Positions 34,908 to 43,059 of a DNA stretch of 64,000 nucleotides are shown in pieces. Under the pieces are notes generated by a model. It searched no databases and was not told where the DNA came from. It saw only the letters and a list, made by a program, of their open reading frames with translations. The position numbers and the translations under genes were made by a program. The DNA lies in NCBI RefSeq assembly GCF_900094555.1, contig NZ_FMAC01000002.1, positions 682,001 to 746,000 on the forward strand, written 5' to 3'. The DNA is from Martinezella hainanensis. Its GTDB lineage: Bacteria; Pseudomonadota; Alphaproteobacteria; Rhizobiales; Rhizobiaceae. Within the stretch, counting starts at the first letter, position 1; every line of letters starts with the position of its first letter.

Positions 34908-35153
34908 TCACGCTGCCTTGAAATGGAAGACGCAGCCAGCCGGGTTGGTCTGGTCCGCCTTCAGCGACGGATTGTAGCGGTAAAGCGTCGAGCAGTAGGA
35001 GCAGACCTTCTCGCTCTCGTCGCCGAGATCGATGAAGATGTGCGGATGATCATAGGGAATCGAGGCGCCGGTGCACATGAATTCCTTCACGCCGATTTCG
35101 ATGACGCGATGTCCGCCGTCGTTCTGGAAATGGGGAATATTATGGCCGGCCAT
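34908..35153 (-). CDS. Zinc-finger protein, NDUFS6-like
   Basis: An 81-residue protein resembling NDUFS6/zinc-finger complex I subunits of alphaproteobacteria. Potential zinc ligands are His in GGHRVIEIGVKEFMCTGA and the CSYCSTLYRYN motif (C-x-x-C). It is the counterpart of the mitochondrial 13-kDa subunit that holds Zn near the Fe-S clusters. It is 30 bp upstream of the monooxygenase start; cotranscription is possible without a functional link. Confidence 0.88.
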   Translation of the reverse strand: MAGHNIPHFQNDGGHRVIEIGVKEFMCTGASIPYDHPHIFIDLGDESEKVCSYCSTLYRYNPSLKADQTNPAGCVFHFKAA

Positions 35154-35354
35154 GATGATCTCCGAATGCGTCTTGCCGAAAGCGGCATGAATGTTGCGCC
35201 AGACTTGGTAGCCCCTCTTTATAATCCTTCTTCCCGATTGTGTAGTGCGAAAGTCCGGCTTGATGCAGAGATTTTCGCAGGCTTAGGGTTCATTTGGTAT
35301 CACCGATAAAATATGGTCCGGCGCCGACAGGATCTAGCTTGCAAAGACAAAGCC

Positions 35355-36140
35355 ATGAATTTGAATGCTCCCCCGATGTCCCATTTTGTCCGAGACGGAT
35401 TGAAGCTCGCCTTTTTCGATGAAGGCGATCCGAACGGCCCGCCGGTGCTGCTCATTCACGGTTTCGCTTCGACTGCGATTGCCAACTGGGTCAATCCCGG
35501 TTGGCTGAAGACGCTCGGTGAGGCGGGTTATCGTGTCATTGCCATCGACAATCGCGGCCACGGTTTGAGTGACAAGCTCTATGATGCCGATGTCTACCAT
35601 CCCTGGATCATGGCCGAGGATGCCCTTGCCCTTCTTGACCATCTGGGCATCTCCGAGGCGCACGTCATGGGCTATTCCATGGGCGCCCGCGTTTCGACCT
35701 TCATGGCCATCGCGCATCCCGATCGCGTCCGCTCGCTGGTGCTGGGGGGCCTTGGTATCGGCATGGTCGAGGGCGTCGGTGACTGGGACCCGATCGCCGA
35801 TGCGCTGGTTGCGCCCTCGCTCGACGATGTCACCCATGCGCGCGGCCGCATGTTCCGCGCTTTTGCCGAGCAGACGAAAAGCGACCGGCAGGCGCTGGCC
35901 GCCTGTATCCAGGGCTCGCGCGATCTGGCGGCAAGAGAGGATGTGGCGAAGATCGAGGCGCCGACCTTGATTGCAGTCGGCACCAAGGACGATATCGCCG
36001 GCTCCGGTCATGAACTCGCCGCTTTGATGCCGAACGCCGAGGCCATAGACATTCCGAACCGTGATCACATGCTCGCTGTCGGCGACAAGATCTTCAAGGC
36101 GGCGGTTCTGGAATTCTACCAGCGTCTCGACAGGCGCTAG
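35355..36140 (+). CDS. Alpha/beta hydrolase
   Basis: A 261-residue alpha/beta hydrolase. The oxyanion-hole motif is LIHGFAS, the nucleophile elbow GYSMGARVS (Ser107 or thereabouts), with DDIAGSG and NRDHMLAVG supplying Asp and His. The substrate is unknown; relatives are esterases or C-C hydrolases. ATG at 35355 (MNLNAPP) is chosen. Its stop codon is the first base set of a double-palindrome repeat. Confidence 0.88.
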   Translation: MNLNAPPMSHFVRDGLKLAFFDEGDPNGPPVLLIHGFASTAIANWVNPGWLKTLGEAGYRVIAIDNRGHGLSDKLYDADVYHPWIMAEDALALLDHLGISEAHVMGYSMGARVSTFMAIAHPDRVRSLVLGGLGIGMVEGVGDWDPIADALVAPSLDDVTHARGRMFRAFAEQTKSDRQALAACIQGSRDLAAREDVAKIEAPTLIAVGTKDDIAGSGHELAALMPNAEAIDIPNRDHMLAVGDKIFKAAVLEFYQRLDRR

Positions 36141-36230
36141 AGCAATTCCAGGAAAAGTGCGCAGCGGTTTTCCGTCCGGAGTTGCGTAAAAAAAGAGATA
36201 GAGCGATGCCGCGAACGAGGAATCGCTCTA
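36139..36230 (+). repeat. Double-palindrome intergenic repeat (RIME-like), copy 2
   Basis: Fills the gap between two convergent genes, starting at the hydrolase stop and ending two bases before the crotonase stop. The left hairpin is conserved (GCAATTCC ... GGAGTTGC, one change); the right hairpin is GAGCGAT ... ATCGCTC, a different sequence from copy 1 but still paired. Confidence 0.85.
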
Positions 36231-36232
36231 GG

Positions 36233-37033
36233 TCACTTGCCGGTGAAGTGCGGCTTTCGTCGCTCCGCAAAGGCGGCGCGACCCTCCGCATAATCGGCGC
36301 TGTCGAAAGTCTCGGCGCCGATCACTTCCGCTTCGCGCAGCAAGTCACCATCCTGCTCGATGACGGCGCGGATCGCGAGCTTCGAGGCATGCAGCGCAAT
36401 AGGTGCATTGGCGGCAATCGCATGGGCGAGGGCGGATACTTCCTGATCGAACGCATCAACCTCGATTTCCTCCAGAAGAAAGCCGGCGGCAACCATCTTC
36501 TCGCTCGACATCGGAGCACCGGTGAATAGCGTGACCTTGGCCATCTGCGGCCCGAGCGCGTTGACGATATCCTGCACGGCGTCGGCGGGATAGGCGATGC
36601 CGAGGCGAACGGCGGGCACGGAAAACCGTGCGCCTCTTTCGGCGATGCGCAGATCACAGGCGGCAGCAAGCCCGAAGCCGCCGCCGTAGCAGATGCCTCG
36701 GATTGCTGCTATCGTCGGTACGCGGCAGTGGCGGATGGCGGTAAAGGCCTGGCTGTTCAGCGCTTCATAGGCGACCGCCGTCTCGGAATTCTTGCGCACG
36801 CTGTCGAATTCGCTGATATCGGCGCCGGCCGAAAAGTCCGCGCCTGTGCCGCGCAGGATGATCACATGCGCATGCGCTTCATCGGTCAGAATGCGCGCTG
36901 CCTGTGGGATGGCGCGCCACATGGCGGCTGTCACGGCATTCTTTCTATCGGGATTGCTGATCGTGATCGTGCCTATGGCATCGCCGCATGTCGCGCGAAT
37001 GGACCCCCCGGCAAAGTCATGCTCGAAATTCAT
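36233..37033 (-). CDS. Enoyl-CoA hydratase/isomerase family protein
   Basis: A 266-residue crotonase-fold protein. Segments GADFSAGADISEF and GICYGGGFGLAAACDLRIA form the CoA-binding and oxyanion-hole regions, and VRLGIAYPADAVQDI follows. Not all hydratase glutamates are evident, so it may be an isomerase or a hydrolase. The ATG at 37033 (MNFEHDFAGG) is chosen over one five codons earlier. It is divergent from cysE, 76 bp away. Confidence 0.85.
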   Translation of the reverse strand: MNFEHDFAGGSIRATCGDAIGTITISNPDRKNAVTAAMWRAIPQAARILTDEAHAHVIILRGTGADFSAGADISEFDSVRKNSETAVAYEALNSQAFTAIRHCRVPTIAAIRGICYGGGFGLAAACDLRIAERGARFSVPAVRLGIAYPADAVQDIVNALGPQMAKVTLFTGAPMSSEKMVAAGFLLEEIEVDAFDQEVSALAHAIAANAPIALHASKLAIRAVIEQDGDLLREAEVIGAETFDSADYAEGRAAFAERRKPHFTGK

Positions 37034-37109
37034 GCGCGACCAACCCATTTGTCTTGTGTGGCATTTATTCTATATAATGCACCCCTGACAGAAAATCGGG
37101 AGACCGCCA

Positions 37110-37973
37110 ATGGTCGCAGCAACGGATATTCGCCAGGTAGAAGGCTTGGGCGCGGTGAAGGTCATGGACCCGATCTGGGACAGCATGCGCGAGGAAGCAC
37201 GCGCTGCTGCCGCACAGGACCCACTGCTTGCCGCTTTCCTCTATTCGACGATCATAAATCATCGCTCGCTGGAGGAATGCGTCATCTATCGCATCTGCGA
37301 GCGCCTCGACCATCCGGACCTGCAGGCCATCCTCCTGCGGCAGACCTTCGAGGAAATGCTGGCCGACTGGCCGGAATGGGGATCGATCCTTCGTGTCGAT
37401 ATCCAGGCCGTCTACGATCGCGATCCGGCCTGCCTGAGGTTCCTGGAGCCCGTGCTCTATTTCAAGGGCTTCCATGCGCTGCAGACGCACCGCCTCGCGC
37501 ACTGGCTCTATAATCGCGGCCGCCGCGATTTCGCGCTTTATCTGCAGAGCCGATCCTCCAGCGTCTTCCAGACCGACATCAATCCGGCGGCGCGTATCGG
37601 CAAGGGCATCTTCCTCGATCACGCGACCGGCCTTGTGGTGGGCGAAACGGCCGTGATCGGCGATAACGTCTCGATCCTGCATGGCGTCACGCTTGGCGGC
37701 ACCGGCAAGGAAGGCAGCGACCGCCACCCGAAGATCGCCCATGGCGTCTTGATCGGCGCGGGAGCCAAGATCCTCGGCAATATCCAGATTGGCCATTGCT
37801 CGCGCATCGCCGCCGGCTCGGTGGTACTGAAGGAAGTACCCGCCAAGACGACCGTTGCCGGCGTGCCGGCCAAGGTGGTCGGAGAAGCAGGGTGTTCGGA
37901 ACCCTCACGCTCGATGGACCAGCTCTTGGCCGAGCAATTGGTCGTGGATCAGATCATGGGCGCGGGAATCTAG
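37110..37973 (+). CDS. cysE: Serine O-acetyltransferase
   Basis: A 287-residue enzyme making O-acetylserine for cysteine synthesis. N-terminal helical domain, then left-handed beta-helix hexapeptide repeats from about residue 155 (INPAARIGKGIFLDHATGLVVGE), the loop GGTGKEGSDRHPKIAHG, and the C-terminal helix. The catalytic His-Asp pair is in FLDHATG and DRHPK. Length is in the long-form range typical of alphaproteobacteria. DUF3126 follows in the same direction. Confidence 0.95.
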   Translation: MVAATDIRQVEGLGAVKVMDPIWDSMREEARAAAAQDPLLAAFLYSTIINHRSLEECVIYRICERLDHPDLQAILLRQTFEEMLADWPEWGSILRVDIQAVYDRDPACLRFLEPVLYFKGFHALQTHRLAHWLYNRGRRDFALYLQSRSSSVFQTDINPAARIGKGIFLDHATGLVVGETAVIGDNVSILHGVTLGGTGKEGSDRHPKIAHGVLIGAGAKILGNIQIGHCSRIAAGSVVLKEVPAKTTVAGVPAKVVGEAGCSEPSRSMDQLLAEQLVVDQIMGAGI

Positions 37974-38097
37974 GAAAATCCAGACTGACTTTCGGAGGCT
38001 TGCGCTGTCGCTGGGGAGCTATGCGCGGTTCCGGTCTTTACACCGCCGCTTTTCCTATGCAAGAAGCGGCCAACCGAGATCCTCACGGAGAAGCATT

Positions 38098-38301
38098 GTG
38101 AAGCCAGAAGAAATCAAGAAACTCGACGCCTATTTCAAGCGCACGTTCAACCCGCAGGTCGTGGTGAAGGCTCGCCCGCGCAAGAACGATTCGGCTGAAG
38201 TCTATCTCGGTGAAGAGTTTCTGGGTGTCGTCTACATTGACGACGAAGATGGCGATCGCTCCTATAATTTCTCGATGGCCATCCTGGACGTCGATCTCTG
38301 A
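38098..38301 (+). CDS. DUF3126 family protein
   Basis: A 67-residue protein starting at GTG (38098) after GGAG, reading KPEEIKKLDAYFKRTF, with LGEEFLGVVYIDDEDGDRSYNFSMAILDVDL at the end. This matches the alphaproteobacterial DUF3126 family. Function unknown; it is small, acidic at the C-terminus, and often found next to cysE or related metabolic genes. A strong terminator follows at 38334-38358. Confidence 0.85.
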   Translation: MKPEEIKKLDAYFKRTFNPQVVVKARPRKNDSAEVYLGEEFLGVVYIDDEDGDRSYNFSMAILDVDL

Positions 38302-38333
38302 TTATATCGGTCGCGTATAGCGATTGAATATCG

Positions 38334-38358
38334 GGCCGTATTTCATTGAAATACGGCC
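38334..38358 (+). terminator. Rho-independent terminator after the DUF3126 gene
   Basis: An 11-bp perfect stem GGCCGTATTTC/GAAATACGGCC with an ATT loop, then a T-run, 33 bp after the stop. Confidence 0.92.
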
Positions 38359-38495
38359 TTTTTCTTTGGCAATCGCCAATTTGATCATTCCGTGGCCGTT
38401 CTGATCTACGGTAGCTTCTTTGAGCTAAATGCCAATATTTTAATCAAAGCCTGTGGTTGCAGGCGCAATGATATATATTAGGAAAAACAAAATGA

Positions 38496-38603
38496 TGCGG
38501 CGCACTCACTGTTGCTGACATTGCGTTGTCATTCGAAATGCAACCAAGAGGTGATATTGCGTCGCACAAGACTACTTGACTAATTGTGCGTCGCATTTAA
38601 CCT
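38496..38603 (+). promoter_or_regulatory. Phasin promoter with three TGC-N3-GCA boxes (PhaR-like operators)
   Basis: Boxes: TGCGGCGCA (38496-38504), TGCGTCGCA (38558-38566), TGCGTCGCA (38587-38595). A -35 CTTGAC (38575-38580), 17 bp and TAACCT as the -10 (38598-38603) form a rhizobial-type promoter. Box 3 lies between -35 and -10 and box 2 just upstream of -35; their centres are 29 bp apart. TGC-N3/4-GCA is the pattern bound by PhaR repressors of PHA genes in Rhodobacter and relatives. So PHA-responsive repression is likely. Confidence 0.65.
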
Positions 38604-38651
38604 TTATCCCTGTAAACCGGCCGCCGGCCGGCCAACAAGGGACGGAGAAGC

Positions 38652-39017
38652 ATGTTCAATTTCGATGAAGCAAACAAGAAGGGCAAGGAAGCCATGGACA
38701 CGGCGCTGAAGAGCTATTCCGATGTCACCAAGGGCTTTCAGGCGATTGCTGCTGAAGCTGCTGAATACTCCAAGAAGTCGTTCCAGGATGGCGTTGCACA
38801 TTTCGAAACGCTCGCCGGCGTCAAGAGCTTCGAAGCTGCCTTCGAACTGCAGAGCAGCTATGTGAAGTCCTCCTACGAAAACTTCGTCGCTGAAGCCACG
38901 AAGCTCGGCGAAATGTATGCCGATCTCGCCAAGAACGCCTACAAGCCTTACGAAGCGCCCGTTGCGGCTGCGACGAAGGCTGCCAGCAAGGCAGCAGCAA
39001 CGGCGACCGCCGCTTAA
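38652..39017 (+). CDS. Phasin family PHA granule-associated protein
   Basis: A 121-residue helical, amphipathic protein with the phasin pattern (FNFDEANKKGKEAMD and later AEYSKKSFQDGVAHFETLAGVKSFEAAFELQSSYVKSSYENFVAEA) and an Ala/Lys-rich C-terminal tail. It coats polyhydroxybutyrate granules and limits their coalescence. It belongs to the same pathway as phaC at 12459. An inverted terminator follows at 39046-39076. The promoter carries PhaR-like boxes. Confidence 0.92.
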   Translation: MFNFDEANKKGKEAMDTALKSYSDVTKGFQAIAAEAAEYSKKSFQDGVAHFETLAGVKSFEAAFELQSSYVKSSYENFVAEATKLGEMYADLAKNAYKPYEAPVAAATKAASKAAATATAA

Positions 39018-39045
39018 ACTTTCGCCGAAAGGCAAAATTTCCGGA

Positions 39046-39076
39046 AAGGCCGGCTGCGCGATGCGTGGCCGGTCTT
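39046..39076 (+). terminator. Terminator of the phasin gene
   Basis: A 9-bp stem AAGGCCGGC/GCCGGTCTT (one G-U) with a 13-base loop, followed by a short T-run. Confidence 0.65.
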
Positions 39077-39303
39077 TTGCGTTTTGGCGCGCTGAACCGG
39101 ACGTGACGATATGCAGCGACTTTTTTGACCGCAGCCCGTTTTGTCAGCGAATTGTGATTGCAGTGTCCCGCAAGGGGCTTAAAATCACGCCAATATGAAC
39201 TAAGTTAGAGGTTCGGATATCCGGCCCGACCAAGTGAAGAAACCAACCCAGTGCCAAGTCGGAATGCGATAGCTTCTGCCGGATGATTTGAGGAACGAAT
39301 GAA

Positions 39304-39657
39304 ATGATCGCTGAGCCGATCCGGATGCAAAACAACAGCGAAAGGAACGGGGACAACGGAAACCGTGGGACCTCGGTCATCACACGTACCAAGCCCAAGA
39401 CCAAAAAACCGAACCTGTATCGCGTGCTGCTTCTGAATGACGACTATACGCCCATGGACTTCGTGATCCATATCCTGGAGCGTTTCTTCCAAAAGGATCT
39501 AGAAGGTGCCACCCGCATCATGCTTCATGTCCACAACCATGGCGTGGGCGAATGCGGGATATATACATATGAAGTAGCCGAAACGAAGGTGAGCCAGGTG
39601 ATGGACTTTGCCCGGCAGCACCAGCATCCGCTGCAATGTGTTATGGAAAAGAAGTGA
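39304..39657 (+). CDS. clpS: ClpS, ATP-dependent Clp protease adaptor
   Basis: A 117-residue N-end-rule adaptor. The conserved core is [25 protein letters not shown] and later [24 protein letters not shown], the substrate and ClpA binding elements. The N-terminal 35 residues are a disordered arm. It delivers proteins with destabilising N-terminal residues to ClpAP. The stop is 10 bp from the GTG of clpA, typical of clpS-clpA operons. Confidence 0.95.
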   Translation: MIAEPIRMQNNSERNGDNGNRGTSVITRTKPKTKKPNLYRVLLLNDDYTPMDFVIHILERFFQKDLEGATRIMLHVHNHGVGECGIYTYEVAETKVSQVMDFARQHQHPLQCVMEKK

Positions 39658-39667
39658 GGATCTGAAC

Positions 39668-42196
39668 GTGCCAACATTTTCGCCTAGTCTTGAGAAGGCG
39701 CTGCATCAGGCACTGACCTACGCGAACGAGCGGCATCACGAGTATGCCACGCTGGAACATCTGCTTTTGGCGCTGGTAGACGACGCCGACGCCGCAGCTG
39801 TCATGGGCGCGTGCAATGTTGATCTCGACGCGCTCCGTAAGACTCTGACTGAATACGTCGATAATGAACTCTCCAACCTGGTCACGGGCTATGACGAGGA
39901 CTCGAAGCCGACCTCCGGCTTCCAGCGCGTCATCCAGCGCGCCGTGATCCATGTACAATCTTCCGGCCGCGAGGAAGTGACGGGTGCCAATGTTCTCGTC
40001 GCGATTTTCGCCGAACGGGAAAGCCATGCGGCCTTCTTCCTGCAGGAGCAGGAAATGACCCGCTACGACGCGGTCAACTATATCTCGCACGGCATCGGCA
40101 AGCGCCCGGGTTCCTCCCAGACCCGCACGCCGCGCGGCGCCGAGGAAAGCGAATCCGAAAGCAAGCCGACCTCCCGCGGCGAGCAGGAGGAAGGGAATGG
40201 CAAGAAGCAGCAGGACGCGCTGAAGGCCTATTGCGTCAACCTCAACGAGAAGGCCAAGAACGGCAAGATCGATCCGTTGATCGGCCGTCACTCGGAGGTC
40301 AACCGGACCATCCAGGTGCTGTGCCGTCGCTCGAAGAACAATCCGCTCTATGTCGGTGATCCCGGCGTCGGCAAGACGGCGATTGCCGAAGGCCTTGCCA
40401 AGCGTATCGTCGAGGGCAAGGTTCCCGAAGCTCTGGCCGATGCCACGATCTTTTCGCTCGATATGGGCACGCTGCTTGCCGGCACCCGTTATCGCGGCGA
40501 TTTCGAGGAACGTCTGAAGCAGGTCGTCAAGGAACTCGAAGAATATCCGGGCGCCGTGCTGTTCATCGACGAGATCCACACCGTCATCGGTGCGGGCGCG
40601 ACTTCCGGCGGTGCGATGGATGCATCGAACCTGCTGAAGCCGGCTCTTTCCTCGGGGGCGATCCGTTGCATCGGTTCGACCACCTATAAGGAATATCGTC
40701 AGTTCTTCGAGAAGGACCGGGCACTCGTACGCCGCTTCCAGAAGATCGACGTCAACGAGCCGAGCATCGAGGATGCCATCGAAATCATGAAGGGCCTGAA
40801 GCCCTATTTCGAAGAGTATCATCATCTGCGCTACTCGAACGACGCCATCAAGTCGGCTGTCGAGCTGTCGGCTCGTTATATCTCCGACCGCAAGCTGCCG
40901 GACAAGGCGATCGACGTCATTGACGAGACGGGTGCCGCGCAAATGCTGCTGCCGCCGTCGAAGCGCCGCAAGCTGATCACCGAGCGCGAGATCGAGGTCA
41001 CGATCGCGACCATGGCCCGCATTCCGCCGAAGACGGTTTCCAAGGATGACGAGATGGTTCTCGCCAACCTCGAACAGGAACTGCGTTCGGTCGTCTACGG
41101 CCAAGATACGGCAATCGAAGCGCTGTCGACCTCGATCAAGCTGGCACGCGCCGGCCTGCGCGAGCCGAACAAGCCGATCGGCTGCTACGTCTTCTCCGGC
41201 CCCACCGGCGTCGGCAAGACGGAAGTCGCCAAGCAGCTTGCTTCCTCGCTCGGCGTCGAACTGCTGCGCTTCGACATGTCGGAATACATGGAGCGTCATA
41301 CGGTTTCCCGTCTGCTCGGTGCACCTCCCGGCTATGTCGGCTTCGACCAGGGCGGCCTCCTGACCGATGGCGTCGACCAGCATCCGCACAGCGTGGTTTT
41401 GCTCGACGAAATCGAGAAGGCGCATCCGGATATCTTCAATATCCTGCTGCAGGTCATGGACCATGGCGCGCTGACCGACCACAACGGCAAGAAGATCGAC
41501 TTCCGCAACGTCATCCTGATCATGACGACCAATGCGGGCGCTTCGGAAATGGCCAAGGCCGCCATCGGCTTCGGTTCGTCCAAGCGCACGGGCGAGGACG
41601 AAGAGGCTCTCAACCGGATGTTCACGCCGGAATTCCGCAACCGTCTGGATGCGGTCATTCCCTTCGCGCCGCTGCCGACCACGGTCATCCACAAGGTCGT
41701 GCAGAAGTTCATCATGCAGCTGGAAGCACAGCTTTCGGAACGCAACGTGACCTTCGACCTGCACGAGGACGCCATCGCCTGGCTGTCCGAGAAGGGCTAC
41801 GACGACAAGATGGGCGCCCGTCCGCTGGCGCGTGTCATCCAGGAAAACATCAAGAAGCCGCTGGCGAACGAAATCCTTTTCGGCAAGCTGAAGAAGGGTG
41901 GCGTCGTCACCGTCACGGTCGGCAAGAAGGAAGACGGTTCAACCGGCATCCTGCTCGATGCGACTGCCGATACTGCGCCGATCCGGCCGAAGCCGGAGGC
42001 CGAAGTCGGTGAACAGCATGTCGAGGTGGAAGAGGATGACGGCGACACCACCGTCAAGGCCAGAAGCCGTGCCGGCAAGGCTGCAACGGCAGCCGACAGC
42101 CGCCGCTCGGCCAAGGCCTCGACGTTGAGCGACGAGTCCGAGGGCAAGTCGCCGCGCAAGGGCGGTGGCACGGTTCCAAAGGTTCCGCGCAAGTAG
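39668..42196 (+). CDS. clpA: ClpA, ATP-dependent Clp protease ATPase
   Basis: An 842-residue AAA+ unfoldase. The N-domain binds ClpS (first about 145 residues). D1 has Walker A GDPGVGKT and Walker B VLFIDEIHT; D2 has GPTGVGKT and VLLDEIEKAHPD. The C-terminal 80 residues are Lys/Glu/Ser-rich and disordered, longer than E. coli ClpA. The GTG at 39668 (reading PTFSPSLEKALHQAL) is chosen over the out-of-character upstream extension; GAGGATC precedes it. Works with ClpP. Confidence 0.95.
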   Translation: MPTFSPSLEKALHQALTYANERHHEYATLEHLLLALVDDADAAAVMGACNVDLDALRKTLTEYVDNELSNLVTGYDEDSKPTSGFQRVIQRAVIHVQSSGREEVTGANVLVAIFAERESHAAFFLQEQEMTRYDAVNYISHGIGKRPGSSQTRTPRGAEESESESKPTSRGEQEEGNGKKQQDALKAYCVNLNEKAKNGKIDPLIGRHSEVNRTIQVLCRRSKNNPLYVGDPGVGKTAIAEGLAKRIVEGKVPEALADATIFSLDMGTLLAGTRYRGDFEERLKQVVKELEEYPGAVLFIDEIHTVIGAGATSGGAMDASNLLKPALSSGAIRCIGSTTYKEYRQFFEKDRALVRRFQKIDVNEPSIEDAIEIMKGLKPYFEEYHHLRYSNDAIKSAVELSARYISDRKLPDKAIDVIDETGAAQMLLPPSKRRKLITEREIEVTIATMARIPPKTVSKDDEMVLANLEQELRSVVYGQDTAIEALSTSIKLARAGLREPNKPIGCYVFSGPTGVGKTEVAKQLASSLGVELLRFDMSEYMERHTVSRLLGAPPGYVGFDQGGLLTDGVDQHPHSVVLLDEIEKAHPDIFNILLQVMDHGALTDHNGKKIDFRNVILIMTTNAGASEMAKAAIGFGSSKRTGEDEEALNRMFTPEFRNRLDAVIPFAPLPTTVIHKVVQKFIMQLEAQLSERNVTFDLHEDAIAWLSEKGYDDKMGARPLARVIQENIKKPLANEILFGKLKKGGVVTVTVGKKEDGSTGILLDATADTAPIRPKPEAEVGEQHVEVEEDDGDTTVKARSRAGKAATAADSRRSAKASTLSDESEGKSPRKGGGTVPKVPRK

Positions 42197-42223
42197 TCGC
42201 CGGCCGGTGATGTAAGAAAAATG

Positions 42224-42255
42224 AAAGGCTGCATTGGAGACAACGCAGCCTTTTT
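42224..42255 (+). terminator. Rho-independent terminator of clpSA
   Basis: A 9-bp stem AAAGGCTGC/GCAGCCTTT with a 12-base loop, then five T residues. Confidence 0.92.
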
Positions 42256-42285
42256 ATATGCTTATTTGAATGTATTAATATAATG

Positions 42286-42576
42286 CTAGAGGTTCGTGTA
42301 GTCGATTTCGAGAAAGGCTACGACTTCAGGCAACCATCGATCCCTGACGAAAGCGACATGGTCAGGGTGGACGTTGTAGGCGTCGTAACCTGACTGGTCA
42401 TCGAATTCCATCGAGAAGCCGAAGGTAAAGTCGTTTTTCGGGCTCGTCTGCCGAAGCTGCTCGAAGTTCCGGACGCTCGGTATCTTCTCCAGAACAAGAG
42501 CGTCCTTGAGAAAGCTGGCCTCTTCAGCCGAGCCGGCTTCGTGTTTCAGGCGGAAGGCGACGGTATGGCGAATCAT
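42286..42576 (-). CDS. Dabb (stress-responsive A/B barrel) family protein
   Basis: A 96-residue protein with the Dabb pattern: IRHTVAFRLKHEAG at the start, PSVRNFEQLRQTSPKNDFTFGFSMEF, then YNVHPDHVAFVRDRWLPEVVAFLEIDY near the end. The fold is a dimeric alpha+beta barrel seen in stress-responsive and polyketide-cyclase proteins; no catalytic role is proven. ATG at 42576 is the family start. It follows the HIT gene by 13 bp on the same strand. Confidence 0.85.
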   Translation of the reverse strand: MIRHTVAFRLKHEAGSAEEASFLKDALVLEKIPSVRNFEQLRQTSPKNDFTFGFSMEFDDQSGYDAYNVHPDHVAFVRDRWLPEVVAFLEIDYTNL

Positions 42577-42589
42577 CTGCCTCTCCAGT

Positions 42590-43018
42590 TCAGGCCAGCG
42601 CTTCGATGATCTTCCTGGCGTTTTCCGCCAGCACCGCACCATCCTCCATCTTGCCCGAATGCGGCTTCAGCGCGACGCCTTCAAGCCGCGGGATGACGTG
42701 GAAATGGAGATGGAACACGGTCTGGCCGGCCGATGGCTCATTGAACTGGGCAATATAGACGCCATCGGCATCGAAGGCTTCCTGAACCGCTATGGCGATT
42801 TTTTGGACAACCGTGATCGCCTGCTGCAAGGCAGCCGGATCGGCGTCGAGAATATTGCGCGAGGGTGCCTTCGGCACGACAAGCGTATGGCCGGGCGACT
42901 GCGGCATCACGTCCATGAAGGCGACTGTGTGCTCATCCTCATAGACACGGTAGGACGGGATATCGCCCTTCAGGATCTTTGCGAAGATATTGTTGTCGTC
43001 ATAGGCGGGGCTGGTCAT
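42590..43018 (-). CDS. HIT family hydrolase
   Basis: A 142-residue protein of the histidine-triad superfamily. The HIT motif is HLHFHVIP (the nucleophilic His is the third), with FAKILKGDIPSYRVYEDE at the N-terminus typical of Hint-like proteins. It probably hydrolyses nucleoside phosphoramidates or dinucleoside polyphosphates. Same strand as, and just upstream of, the Dabb gene. Confidence 0.92.
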   Translation of the reverse strand: MTSPAYDDNNIFAKILKGDIPSYRVYEDEHTVAFMDVMPQSPGHTLVVPKAPSRNILDADPAALQQAITVVQKIAIAVQEAFDADGVYIAQFNEPSAGQTVFHLHFHVIPRLEGVALKPHSGKMEDGAVLAENARKIIEALA

Positions 43019-43059
43019 CCAGTGTCTCCTCGTCTTGCGTTTGTGTTTGCTTCGAATGG

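Noticed and set aside
39641-41764. Antisense frame of about 700 codons opposite clpA
   Set aside because: Shadow of clpA; composition is high in Asp/Leu/Arg with no recognisable motif.
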